From a bacterium (GTDB taxonomy: Bacteria > Myxococcota > UBA727 > JAUIJE01), in the NCBI GenBank assembly GCA_030431455.1, contig JAUIJE010000002.1:505294-569293 (forward strand): a DNA stretch of 64,000 nucleotides. Reading direction: 5' to 3'. The position numbers and the translations under genes were made by a program. Each line of letters starts with the position of its first letter. Positions within the stretch are counted from its first letter, which is position 1. This document shows positions 17,862 to 25,955 of this stretch, in pieces. The notes beneath the pieces are model-generated. The model searched no databases. It had not been told where the DNA came from and saw only the letters and a program-made list of their open reading frames with translations.

Positions 17862-19778
17862 ATGCAGGAACATAGGAAACGGACCGTCGCCCTTTTGGCC
17901 GGCGCCACCACCCTCTGGGTGGGCGGCTGCGCGATGTCACTTCACGAACCGACCCCGGCTGGGGATCGCAACCAGGAGCGGACCGATACCCAGCAGACCA
18001 TCGCCGCGGAGTACGACACCGAGGACGGCTTTCGCATCTCGCCCGAGGTGACCTCCGCATCCGGCGGCACCCGCGTGGGGTTCATGATCGACCTCGACGC
18101 CGGCGCCCCCGGGGACGCGACCCTCGCCCTCGAGGCCCGCGGGGTGGCCGAGGACGGCACCGCCGGGACCTGGGTCCCGGCCGCGGTGACCTTTGCCGAA
18201 CACCCCTACCGGGTGGCGGTGGCCGACCTCCCGGAATGGGCCGCGTCGGTGCAGGTGCGCCTCCCGGACGAAGACCTCGCGGTGGTGGACAGCCTGACCT
18301 TCGAAGCGATCGTGCCCGCGGACGACGGCAACGGGACCCTCGACCTCGACGAGCAGGCCGACGCCGAACAGGGATTGTCCGCCGCCTTGGCCGACCTCGG
18401 GGTCAACGCCCGCGCGGCCTGGGGGGCGCGTCCCTCAAAGTGCACCGGCGGAGACAGCGCCAAGTACCGCATGGCCGTGCACCACACCGTGACCGGCACG
18501 ACCCTCAACGGGAGCTATCCTGCCAGATTGCGCCAAATCCAGGCCTACCACATGGACGCGCGCAACTGGTGCGACGTGGGCTACCACTTCCTGATCACCG
18601 CCGACGGGCGGGCGTGGGAGGCGCGCCCCGTCCACCGGCGGGGGGCCCACGTGGGGCTGCAAAACTCCGGCAACATCGGGGTCAGCTTCGTCGGCTGCTT
18701 TGACGGCTCGTGCGGGGGCAACAGCCAGCCCACCACCGCGATGATCGACCGGGGCGCGTCCCTCATCGCTGGGCTCGGCCAAATCTACGGCATCGGCATG
18801 AACCAGGTGCGCGGGCACCGGGACCACGCCGGGGCCCAGACCGCGTGCCCGGGCAGCAACCTGTACGCACGGCTCGGCGACCTCAAGTCCGGCACCCCGG
18901 CCCCGGGGGGCGGGGGCGGCCTCAACGCGGACATCGTGGTGGTCAAGCGCACCGGGACGGGGAGTGACATGACCGAGGCCCATGTGCTCTCCCGCGCGGA
19001 TGGCTATGCATCATTTTCCACCCAGGTGGGCACCGCGCTGCACAAGACCGGCGGGGCCGCCTGGCAGTTCGGCGCGGGGGACTACGACGGCGATGGCGTA
19101 CGCGACCTGTTCGCCATCAACCGCGCCGGCGGCTCGGGCCAGACCGAGGTCCACGTGCTCGAAGGAGCGGACGGGTTTCAGAGCTTTTTGACCCATTCCG
19201 CCACCGCGTTGCACCCCACCGACAACGACAACTGGACGATGCTGGTCGGAGACCACGACGGCGACGGCCGGGACGACGTCATCGCGGTCAACCGCGCGGG
19301 GGGCACGGACAAGACCGAGGTTCATGTGCTGCGGGCCGCGGACAACTTCCAATCGTTCTCGCTGCACAAAGCCACGCCGCTGCACGTGACCAACACCCCG
19401 AACTGGTCGTTCGTGGCCGGTGACGTCGACGCTGATGGCCGGGCCGACGTGTACGCGATCAACCGCCACGGGGGCTCGGACCAAACCGAGGTCCACGTGC
19501 TCGGGGGCGCCAGCGGATACAACGACTTTGTGATGCACGCCGCGTCCGACCTGCACCCCACCGACGCGGGGGAGGAGCACTACAGCTTCACCGCCGCCGA
19601 CGCCAACGGCGACGGCCGCGACGACGTGGTCCTGATCAAACGCGCCGGGGGCAGTGGCCAGACCGAGGTCCACGTGCTCAACGCCGCGGACAGCTTCGCC
19701 ACGGTTGTGTTGCACGCGGCCACCGCCCTCGGGGCCACCACCGCGAACAATGCCTATACATTCGTGTCCGGGAGTTGA
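17862..19778 (+). CDS. lipoprotein with PGRP/N-acetylmuramoyl-L-alanine amidase domain and FG-GAP repeats
   Basis: Protein of 638 residues with a lipoprotein signal (LLAGATTLWVGG-C). Residues about 30-175 form a beta-rich domain of unknown type. Residues about 180-340 are an amidase_2/PGRP domain: MAVHHTV, a Tyr in GYHFLITADGRAWEARP, NSGNIGVSFVGCF, and HRDHAGAQTACPGSNLY, giving the usual His-Tyr-His-Cys zinc set that cleaves the muramic-acid to L-Ala bond. After a short Gly linker, residues 356-638 contain five FG-GAP/VCBS repeats with DxDGDGxxD calcium loops (DYDGDGVRDLFAINRAGG and similar). PGRP plus FG-GAP suggests a surface hydrolase that binds cell walls, its own or those of prey. Terminator downstream. 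Confidence 0.9.
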   Translation: MQEHRKRTVALLAGATTLWVGGCAMSLHEPTPAGDRNQERTDTQQTIAAEYDTEDGFRISPEVTSASGGTRVGFMIDLDAGAPGDATLALEARGVAEDGTAGTWVPAAVTFAEHPYRVAVADLPEWAASVQVRLPDEDLAVVDSLTFEAIVPADDGNGTLDLDEQADAEQGLSAALADLGVNARAAWGARPSKCTGGDSAKYRMAVHHTVTGTTLNGSYPARLRQIQAYHMDARNWCDVGYHFLITADGRAWEARPVHRRGAHVGLQNSGNIGVSFVGCFDGSCGGNSQPTTAMIDRGASLIAGLGQIYGIGMNQVRGHRDHAGAQTACPGSNLYARLGDLKSGTPAPGGGGGLNADIVVVKRTGTGSDMTEAHVLSRADGYASFSTQVGTALHKTGGAAWQFGAGDYDGDGVRDLFAINRAGGSGQTEVHVLEGADGFQSFLTHSATALHPTDNDNWTMLVGDHDGDGRDDVIAVNRAGGTDKTEVHVLRAADNFQSFSLHKATPLHVTNTPNWSFVAGDVDADGRADVYAINRHGGSDQTEVHVLGGASGYNDFVMHAASDLHPTDAGEEHYSFTAADANGDGRDDVVLIKRAGGSGQTEVHVLNAADSFATVVLHAATALGATTANNAYTFVSGS

Positions 19779-19793
19779 CCCCACCGTCACCGA

Positions 19794-19828
19794 CCAGAGG
19801 GGGCCCCACGGGCCCCTTCTTTTTTGTC
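19794..19828 (+). terminator. intrinsic terminator after the amidase gene
   Basis: GC-rich stem GGGGGCCC/GGGCCCCT with a three-base loop, followed by TCTTTTTT. It starts 16 bases after the stop codon. Confidence 0.8.
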
Positions 19829-19845
19829 CGGGCCGGGGCCGCGGC

Positions 19846-20073
19846 CTACCGCGCGCGGCGACGCGGCGCCGGGGGCGGGACCGCTTCGAGCGCGGTCACC
19901 GCCGGGGCCGGCGGGGTCGACAAGGCGGGGGCGTTGGCCGCGCGGCGGGCGGCCGCGGGCTCGGTGGGGGCGCGCCGGCCCTCCACCGGGAGCTCGATGA
20001 CCGGGGCGTGGGGGGCCACCGGCACGTCGTCGGTGAGCACAAACAGATGAATCGAACCCAACATCGGGATCAT
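19846..20073 (-). CDS. small Pro/Ala/Arg-rich protein coupled to the VanY-like gene
   Basis: Open frame of 75 residues beginning MIPMLGSIHLFVLTDDVPV, then Pro/Ala-rich and ending PRRRAR. Its ATG overlaps the stop of the peptidase gene in the ATGA arrangement, the usual sign of translational coupling. No signal peptide, domain or family is recognised. The composition is biased enough that it could be a chance frame. The overlap and position are the only support. Confidence 0.4.
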   Translation of the reverse strand: MIPMLGSIHLFVLTDDVPVAPHAPVIELPVEGRRAPTEPAAARRAANAPALSTPPAPAVTALEAVPPPAPRRRAR

Positions 20074-21494
20074 GCCCGCTCTCCTCTTTTTCGCCGCCGC
20101 ACCGCCCCCAACAGCAACACGTACAGCCCCGCCAGCGAGGGCGAGACCGCGGCACAGCCGTCGTCATCGTCGCTCACCGTGATCGTGATCGGCCCTTCGC
20201 CGTCTCCGTCTCCGTCTCCATCCCCATCCCCATCCCCACCGCCTGAAGAACCGGAGTCGGCGGCTCCGCCGTCCGACGGTTCTTCCAAGCCGCCGTCAGG
20301 CGGCCAGTCGCCGTCTCCATCTCCGTCGCCGTCTCCATCCCCGTCGCCGTCTCCATCCCCGTCGCCGGTCTCGCCGGTGCACGCGTCGTCGGCGCACCCG
20401 GCGGCGCAGGCGGTGACCTCGAGCTGGCCTTGGCGGCAGCGCGACAGGTGGTCGTCGTCGACACACCCGAACACGACGTTCTCTTGGCCTTCACACTCTT
20501 CGACCACGCAGTGGGGCGTGCCCCCCTCAGCCGAGCAACTCATGTCGAACGCGGCGCAGTTGCCGGTCTCGACCTGGCCCTCGGTGCAGGTGTACATCGT
20601 GTCGCCGTCGCAGCCCGCGGCCCACTCGTCGTCGACGCAGGCAAAATCCACGCAGTGGGCCTCGCCGCCTTGATCGCTGCACACCCCCGGACACGCCGAG
20701 ACATTGACCACGCCGCCGTCACACACCGCGAGGCTGCTTTGGTCGGCACAGTAGCGGGCGAAGGGGTTGTCGAGACAGATCTGGTTCGCGCAGTGCGCCC
20801 CGCCCTCGTCGGAGCAGGTGCCGCCCACCGCGGTGCAGTCGTCGCTGACCAGTTGTCCGTTGGCATCGCAGTGAACGTACGCGTCGCCGCTGCACGACCC
20901 ATAGTTGGGGTCGGCGGCACACTCGGGGGCCTGCCCGCAGGGCCCGCCGCCCGGGCCGCCCCCCCACCATTCCCAGTGCCAGTTTTCGCTTGGCACGGTT
21001 CGTTCAAAGCCGAACTCGTCGCCGTGGTTGTTCAGCCAGTTGAGCACGCCGGCGGACGAGGTGTTGAGGTCGAGGGCGTGGCCGCTTTGGTGGTTGGAGT
21101 ATCCCGGGGTGGCGGCGAGGTTGCAGTTGTTGCAGTTGCAGTTGATGTAGCAGTTGTAGAGGTACTGTTGCTGCGCCTGGGTGCGAAACCCCGACACGAT
21201 CCAGATGTCCACGCCGGCGGCGGCGGCGGCCTCCTTCATGACCCAGTAGGCGTTGGCGGTCTCGACCTCGACGGGTTTGCCATCGGCTTGCACCACGGTG
21301 ATGGTGAAGGGGTTGCCGGAGACGTAGCCGGTGTCGGTGGTCTCGGTGCAGTCGATGATCGCCTCTTCGAGCTCGGGCACCACGAAGTCCCACGGCTCGG
21401 GGCATTCTTGGTCGGCGACGGGGATGAGCTCGTCGCCACAAGCGGACAACAGGCCCAGCGACAGCAAGCCCACGGCGGCGGATGTGCGGTGCAT
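20070..21494 (-). CDS. lipoprotein VanY-like D,D-carboxypeptidase (M15B) with Cys-rich repeats, Gly-Asp linker and MYXO-CTERM-like tail
   Basis: Protein of 474 residues from the ATG at 21494. The signal peptide ends LLSA-C. Residues 45-175 are an M15B peptidase domain with SGFRT, the zinc pair in NHQSGHALDL (near 135) and WHWEWW (near 173). Such enzymes trim D-Ala from peptidoglycan stems. The domain has an unusual Asn/Cys insert (CYINCNCNNCN) before the first zinc ligand. Residues 180-385 hold repeated Cys-rich units of about 45 residues. A Gly-Asp linker follows, and the end reads DDDDGCAAVSP, a hydrophobic stretch and RRRKRGERA, resembling the MYXO-CTERM sorting signal. A protein with both a lipobox and such a tail is odd. 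Confidence 0.85.
   Translation of the reverse strand: MHRTSAAVGLLSLGLLSACGDELIPVADQECPEPWDFVVPELEEAIIDCTETTDTGYVSGNPFTITVVQADGKPVEVETANAYWVMKEAAAAAGVDIWIVSGFRTQAQQQYLYNCYINCNCNNCNLAATPGYSNHQSGHALDLNTSSAGVLNWLNNHGDEFGFERTVPSENWHWEWWGGGPGGGPCGQAPECAADPNYGSCSGDAYVHCDANGQLVSDDCTAVGGTCSDEGGAHCANQICLDNPFARYCADQSSLAVCDGGVVNVSACPGVCSDQGGEAHCVDFACVDDEWAAGCDGDTMYTCTEGQVETGNCAAFDMSCSAEGGTPHCVVEECEGQENVVFGCVDDDHLSRCRQGQLEVTACAAGCADDACTGETGDGDGDGDGDGDGDGDGDGDWPPDGGLEEPSDGGAADSGSSGGGDGDGDGDGDGDGEGPITITVSDDDDGCAAVSPSLAGLYVLLLGAVRRRKRGERA
20190..20376 (-). repeat. Gly-Asp coding repeat blocks in the VanY-like gene
   Basis: Two stretches of the degenerate hexamer GGNGAY (seen here as its complement TCNCCR) encode GDGDGD linkers, one at about 20195-20240 and one at about 20306-20372, separated by a Pro/Glu/Ser region. 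Such hexamer arrays can change length by slippage without frameshift. Confidence 0.85.
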
Positions 21495-21597
21495 GTGACC
21501 TCCTGCAAAGTGCCTCTGCCCGACCCAGCAGACCGTACAAAGCATGCCGCAGCCGAGGGCAAAAACGTCCTGAGGAAACCTGTGAGGTGTCTTTTTC

Positions 21598-21614
21598 AGC
21601 GCTGAATCAGCGCT
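21598..21614. promoter_or_regulatory. 17-base perfect palindrome upstream of the VanY-like gene
   Basis: AGCGCTGA-A-TCAGCGCT is a perfect inverted repeat in the 152-base gap between the peptidase start (21494) and the ydeI-like stop (21647). It is not followed by a T-run on the minus strand, so it is a better operator than terminator candidate. No regulator can be named. Confidence 0.35.
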
Positions 21615-21646
21615 TTACCCCGTCTGGCCCGCGCCGGGGCGGGCGG

Positions 21647-22234
21647 TCAGTCGTCGCGCAGCCCCTTGCCCGCGAGGATGCGGGGCACACACTTGTCGAC
21701 CCGCGACACCCTCGTCTTCGCCTGCTTGGCCCCGCCGATGTACAGGTTGTAGTGGCGCCGTCGCCCGGGGGTGAGGGCGGCGAAGGCTTTGTTCAGCTTG
21801 GCGCTTTTGTCCAGCCGGGTCTGCAGCTCTTCGACCAGCTCGAGGTTTTTGCTCTCGGTGAACGAGACCTTTTTGCCCGCCTTCGCCAATGCCACTGCCT
21901 CGCCCACGTACTCCCGCACCACGGGCTCGAGCGCGGTCACCTCTTTGACGTCGGCGAAGGGGATGCGGCGCGCGGCCTGCGAGTGTTTGCCCGGTGCCTC
22001 CATCACCCCGTGCGGGTCTTTCATCAGCGCCCCGCGGGGAAACATCACCGCGCATTTCGCTTTGAACCCTTGCAAGATCGCGATGTTGGCGTCGCCGAGG
22101 GTGTAGCACGGCTTGTTCCACTTGTAGGCCTCGGTGAGGTCACAATCGAGCAGGATCTTGCGCAGCTTCTTGAACTCCCGGGCCCAGGAGGTGCGGGTCA
22201 GGTACGCATCGACGTCAGGGTTCTTTTTGGGCAT
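21647..22234 (-). CDS. YdeI/OmpD-associated family protein (DUF1801 plus OmdA domain)
   Basis: Protein of 195 residues from the ATG at 22234, beginning MPKKNPDVDAYLTRTSWAREF. The N-terminal half is DUF1801-like (RKILLDCDLTEAYKWNKPCY, then KAKCAVMFPRGALMKDPHGVME). The C-terminal half is the Lys/Arg-rich OmdA region (LNKAFAALTPGRRRHYNLYI, then GAKQAKTRVSRVDKCVPRIL). YdeI-family proteins are linked to resistance to cationic peptides in enterobacteria, but the mechanism is unclear. The start lies five bases after the stop of the zinc-protease gene, so the two are cotranscribed. Confidence 0.85.
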   Translation of the reverse strand: MPKKNPDVDAYLTRTSWAREFKKLRKILLDCDLTEAYKWNKPCYTLGDANIAILQGFKAKCAVMFPRGALMKDPHGVMEAPGKHSQAARRIPFADVKEVTALEPVVREYVGEAVALAKAGKKVSFTESKNLELVEELQTRLDKSAKLNKAFAALTPGRRRHYNLYIGGAKQAKTRVSRVDKCVPRILAGKGLRDD

Positions 22235-22239
22235 AGCCG

Positions 22240-23049
22240 TCAGCCTCCGGAGAACTTTCGCCACGCATCGCCCGCGGCCTTGCCCTTGTCTCCGGCCAAG
22301 GGCTTGTGGGGGAAGTAAAGCTTCCGCGCGAACCGCGTGAACAGGTGATTTTCGTCCCATTGTCGTCGGGTAAAGCCGTACACCCCCGGCGCGCGTTGCT
22401 GCTCTTTGGCGAAGGCTTGGCCGAGCAGCTCGCGCTCGGTGTAGATGGCGAAGACCTCGTCCATGGCCGCGCGCGATCCGAAGGTGGGGCGCAGGACGCG
22501 GTAGATGAGCTCCCGCTCCCGGGCGGTGAAGGCCAGGTAATGCACCGCGTGGCCCATCTCGTGAAACACCAACGCGGGCTCGGTCTCGAGATGGCGCGCG
22601 GACAGGCCGATGCGGGCCCGGTCCCAATCCGGCCGGTCCCAGAACAGCCCCGCGGCCCGGGACGAGATGCGGGGGGGAAAACCAATGGTGGAGAGCTGCG
22701 CGTTGTCGGGCACGACCTCGACGTCCACCGGCTTTTGGCCCATCAGGCGCAACGAGAGCCGGTCGTGGCCGGCGAGCAGGCGCACGATGTCGCGGCGGAT
22801 GCGCTCGACGTGCGCGTCGGTGCCGGCGTGGGCGGTGATGGTCACCTTCTGGGCCACGTAGTCGGCGGCCCGGGCCAGGCCCGGGCCCGAGGGTTTGCCC
22901 CCCGCGTCGAACACATCGCCCCCCGCGAGCACGGTGAACGCGGGGAGGGGGATCTCCTGCTCCACCCGCTGGGGCAGCACCGTGGCGTCGGGCCGGGACC
23001 CGTCCGCGGTCTCGAAGCGATCGCGCAGATCAAACATCCCGCCGAGCAT
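22240..23049 (-). CDS. putative zinc metalloprotease, HEMGH type
   Basis: Protein of 269 residues with no signal peptide. The motif VFHEMGHAVHYLAF (near residue 165) is a standard HExxH zinc site. A downstream Glu in MDEVFAIYTERELL could be the third ligand, as in gluzincins. The N-terminal 150 residues (VTITAHAGTDAHVERIRRDIVRLLAG, QKPVDVEVVPDNAQLSTIGFP) are not recognised. The enzyme is probably cytoplasmic. The start at 23049 is the first in a 68-base region divergent from the aldo/keto reductase gene; ATG 23037 is possible. It forms an operon with the YdeI-like gene. Confidence 0.7.
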   Translation of the reverse strand: MLGGMFDLRDRFETADGSRPDATVLPQRVEQEIPLPAFTVLAGGDVFDAGGKPSGPGLARAADYVAQKVTITAHAGTDAHVERIRRDIVRLLAGHDRLSLRLMGQKPVDVEVVPDNAQLSTIGFPPRISSRAAGLFWDRPDWDRARIGLSARHLETEPALVFHEMGHAVHYLAFTARERELIYRVLRPTFGSRAAMDEVFAIYTERELLGQAFAKEQQRAPGVYGFTRRQWDENHLFTRFARKLYFPHKPLAGDKGKAAGDAWRKFSGG

Positions 23050-23117
23050 AGCGCGGGCGTGGGCCCGACTTGGCAGCGACGCCCCGTTCGCCCTACAACG
23101 GGCGTGGGGGGTGAGCC

Positions 23118-23951
23118 ATGGGTGAGGGCCTTTCGTTGACGAGCACCGTGACCCTGTCGGGCGGGGTCGAGATCCCCGCGCTGGGGCTCGGGGTGTTTCG
23201 GTCCGGGCGCGGGCAGGCGACCCGCGACGCGGTGAGCTGGGCCCTGGCCCACGGCTACCGCCACATCGACACCGCCCGGGTGTACGGCAACGAAAAGGAC
23301 GTGGGGGCGGCGCTGCAACAAAGCCCGGTGTCGCGTGACGAGGTGTTCGTCACCACCAAGCTGTGGAACGACGACCACGGGTACGATCAGACCCTGCGCG
23401 CGTTCGATAAGAGTGCAGCGGCATTGGGCATCGACGTGGTCGACCTCTACCTGATGCATTGGCCGGTGGAGGGCAAGCGCCTCGACAGCTGGCGGGCGAT
23501 GGAGAAGCTCCTCGCCGACGGGCGGGTCCGGGCCATCGGGGTGAGCAACTTTGTGGTGCGCCACCTCGAGGAGCTTTTGGCCCACGCCTCGGTCAAGCCC
23601 GCGATCAACCAAATCGAGCTGCACCCTTTTTGCCAGCAGCGCGACACCGTCGCTTGGTGCCGTGACCACGACGTGGCGGTGGAGGCCTACAGCCCGCTCA
23701 CCAAGGGAAAGCGGCTGGACGATGCCCGCCTCGTGGCCCTCGCCACCGTCACGGGCAAGACCCCGGCCCAGGTCTTGATCCGCTGGTCGCTCCAGCGCGG
23801 GTTTGTGTGCATCCCCAAATCCGCTCACCCGGCGCGCATCGAGGCCAACGCCGACGTGTTCGATTTTGTCCTCACCGACGAGCAGATGGCCCAGCTCGAC
23901 GCGCTCGATGAGCAGGCACACCTCGCCTGGGACCCCAACACCGCCGCGTAG
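23118..23951 (+). CDS. aldo/keto reductase
   Basis: Protein of 277 residues, standard for bacterial AKR5-type enzymes. The catalytic tetrad is visible: Asp and Tyr in GYRHIDTARVYGNEKDVG, Lys in VFVTTKLWN, and His in LYLMHWPVEG. The NADPH phosphate site reads IPKSAHPARIEANADVFDF. It is annotated from the ATG at 23118, behind GGGGTGAG. Such enzymes reduce aldehydes such as methylglyoxal and 2,5-diketo-D-gluconate-like substrates in the cytosol. The large lipoprotein gene starts 67 bases later. Confidence 0.93.
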   Translation: MGEGLSLTSTVTLSGGVEIPALGLGVFRSGRGQATRDAVSWALAHGYRHIDTARVYGNEKDVGAALQQSPVSRDEVFVTTKLWNDDHGYDQTLRAFDKSAAALGIDVVDLYLMHWPVEGKRLDSWRAMEKLLADGRVRAIGVSNFVVRHLEELLAHASVKPAINQIELHPFCQQRDTVAWCRDHDVAVEAYSPLTKGKRLDDARLVALATVTGKTPAQVLIRWSLQRGFVCIPKSAHPARIEANADVFDFVLTDEQMAQLDALDEQAHLAWDPNTAA

Positions 23952-24018
23952 CCGGTGCCGGTCGCGCGCGGCGATGCCGCCCCATTGTGCGGTGCCGCGC
24001 CGCCAGCTAGGCAGAGGC

Positions 24019-25866
24019 ATGCGACAACCGTCCTCTGCCTCTGCCTCTGCCTCTGCCTTTTGTCTGTCCGGTGCGCTGCTGTGCACAGTTTTGGCCGCGG
24101 GCTGCCGCGACCAGCGGGTGGTGACCCCGCCCGAGTTGCTCCCGGTGGACGAAGCGGCCGCGGCCGAGCTCGCCCAGCGCCTGCTCACCGAAGAGTTCAC
24201 CCCCGACCAGGCCGCGGACCTCGTCGACGCCGAAGCGATGCTGCAGCTCGGGGGGGCGGGCCTCATGCTCCCCCGCGGCTTTCAAAAAGGGGCGATCGCG
24301 AGCATCCAAGACGCCCAGCGGCACCCGGTCAGCGGCATCCCCGCGCAGTTGCAGGCCACGGGCACGACCCGGTTGCTCGCCAACCGCGTCGTCGACGGCG
24401 AACGCTGGCTGAGCTTTGGCATCGCCGACCCCGAAGGCGGCTACGAACAGTTCAGCCTGCGGCTGGCCAAGCGCCGGGGGGGCCAGGTCCACGTCGTGGA
24501 CACCATGCTGCTCACCACCTCGGAGCGGGCCACCGCCCAGCTGCGCCGGTACATGTTGTCCCTCGGGGCCAAGACCGCGGTGCGGGCGGTGACGAGTCCG
24601 TTTGCCAAGGCGACCCTCGACTACGAGAGCGAGCTGGCCAAGCACCTCGACGACTACATCGCCTTGCACAACGCGGTGCGGGACGAACAGTGGAGTGAGG
24701 CGTTGGCTGCCTATGCACGGTTGCCCGCGGGCCTGCAGAAGACCAAGTTCGCCCTCTTGCTGCGCATCAACGCCGCGTCCAATCTCGACGACGCCAGCTA
24801 CCTGCGCGCCATCGAGGACCTCCGCACCCACCACGCCGAAGACCCCGCCACCCAGGTGGCGCTCATCGACTACTACACCCTGCACGAGAAGTGGGACGAG
24901 GCCATCGGCGCGGTCGACGCCGTGGCCCGCTTCTCGGTGCCCGACCCCTACTGGTTGGTGCTCAAAGGCCAGCTCCAGTACGCGGCCGACCGGATGGACG
25001 CGGCCCACCAGACCTTCGTGGCGGCGTGGCGGGCGCTTCCCGACATGCCCGATCCGGCGGCCCAGCTCGCCGACATCTATGTCGAGCGGGGCGCGCACGG
25101 GGCCCAGGCGGACGCGTTGATCGAGCTCATCCGCCACCACGGGTTCGCGGTCACCGACCTCGAAGAGTTCGAAGGCTACGAGGCCTTTCTGCGCTCAGCG
25201 GATGCCCGCCGCCTCAAGGCCGTGGTCAACGCCGACGAGGCCCGGCGCCGGCCCCCCGGATCGGTCGAGGTCGTGGCCCGCACCGGGGTCAAGCGGGCCG
25301 ACGGGTGGCTCTACTACATCGACAAGAACGGGGACGTGGCCCGGACCCGCATGAGCAGGAACGCGGGGGCCGAGAACAAAAAGGCGCCGTCGCACCAGGT
25401 GGTCAAGAAGGCGGGCGTGCAGCGCGAGCAGGGGTGGCTCTACTACCTCGACGCCGACGGCCACATCGCGCGCAGTCGCATGGTCCGCGGCGGCGACATC
25501 GCTGACCTGTCCGCGCCCCAACCTGCAGCGACATTCCTGGCCCAGGCGGGGGCAAAGCTGGCCCCGGCGCGTTTTCCCGACGCGGCCGCGGCCCGGGCAT
25601 TCGTCAAGACGTTGCACGACGCGGGCGCGGGGGAGGTCCGGGTCGACGGTGTGCTCGCCGGGGCGCAACCGGCGGTGGCCGATTCGTTGTGGGTCCTGCT
25701 CCCCGACGAGGCCAAAGCGCGGGCCGGGTTGCTCCAGCTGTGCACAAAAGAGCGGCCGGCCGGCCCCCGGTGCAAAGACGAGGGCCAGGACCGGCTCTTT
25801 TTCTGGTGGGCGAACCCCAACGGGGCGCACCCCAACGGGGCGCACCCCGACGGGACGAACCCCTGA
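24019..25866 (+). CDS. large lipoprotein with repeated WLYYID motifs, function unknown
   Basis: Protein of 615 residues from the ATG at 24019, the start that provides a signal peptide with lipobox (LAAG-C). The n-region SASASASA comes from a TCTGCC hexanucleotide repeat. Residues 30-230 include a DUF-like domain (ADLVDAEAMLQLGGAGLMLPRGFQKG...). Residues 230-400 look like TPR-type helices (EQWSEALAAYARLP, EKWDEAIGAVDAVARF, GQLQYAADRMDAAHQTFVAAW). Then two copies of a beta motif follow (RADGWLYYIDKNGDVARTRM and REQGWLYYLDADGHIARSRM). The C-terminus ends in an Asn-Gly-Ala-His-Pro repeat encoded by a minisatellite. Probably a periplasmic scaffold protein. No partner is evident. Confidence 0.75.
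   Translation: MRQPSSASASASAFCLSGALLCTVLAAGCRDQRVVTPPELLPVDEAAAAELAQRLLTEEFTPDQAADLVDAEAMLQLGGAGLMLPRGFQKGAIASIQDAQRHPVSGIPAQLQATGTTRLLANRVVDGERWLSFGIADPEGGYEQFSLRLAKRRGGQVHVVDTMLLTTSERATAQLRRYMLSLGAKTAVRAVTSPFAKATLDYESELAKHLDDYIALHNAVRDEQWSEALAAYARLPAGLQKTKFALLLRINAASNLDDASYLRAIEDLRTHHAEDPATQVALIDYYTLHEKWDEAIGAVDAVARFSVPDPYWLVLKGQLQYAADRMDAAHQTFVAAWRALPDMPDPAAQLADIYVERGAHGAQADALIELIRHHGFAVTDLEEFEGYEAFLRSADARRLKAVVNADEARRRPPGSVEVVARTGVKRADGWLYYIDKNGDVARTRMSRNAGAENKKAPSHQVVKKAGVQREQGWLYYLDADGHIARSRMVRGGDIADLSAPQPAATFLAQAGAKLAPARFPDAAAARAFVKTLHDAGAGEVRVDGVLAGAQPAVADSLWVLLPDEAKARAGLLQLCTKERPAGPRCKDEGQDRLFFWWANPNGAHPNGAHPDGTNP
24034..24060 (+). repeat. TCTGCC hexanucleotide repeat in a signal-peptide region
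   Basis: Four near-perfect copies of TCTGCC encode Ser-Ala pairs before the hydrophobic core of the lipoprotein signal peptide. Copy-number change would lengthen the n-region without a frameshift. Confidence 0.75.
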
Positions 25867-25937
25867 CGGGGTGAACCCCTGACGAGGCGCACCCCGATGG
25901 GACGAACCCCTGACGGGGCGCACCCCGACGCCCCGCT
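25803..25937. repeat. 15-16 base minisatellite crossing the 3' end of the lipoprotein gene
   Basis: About eight imperfect copies of a unit such as GGGGCGCACCCCAAC. The first three keep the frame (NPNGAHPNGAHPDGTNP). The stop codon at 25864-25866 arises within the array, which continues about 70 bases past the end of the gene, up to about 20 bases from the next gene's stop. Confidence 0.8.
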
Positions 25938-25955
25938 CGCGTCGAAACAGGCGTC

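Noticed and set aside
21598-21614. Terminator after the ydeI-like gene
   Set aside because: The stem is perfect but is followed by GAAAAAG and not by T residues on that strand; it was kept only as a possible operator.
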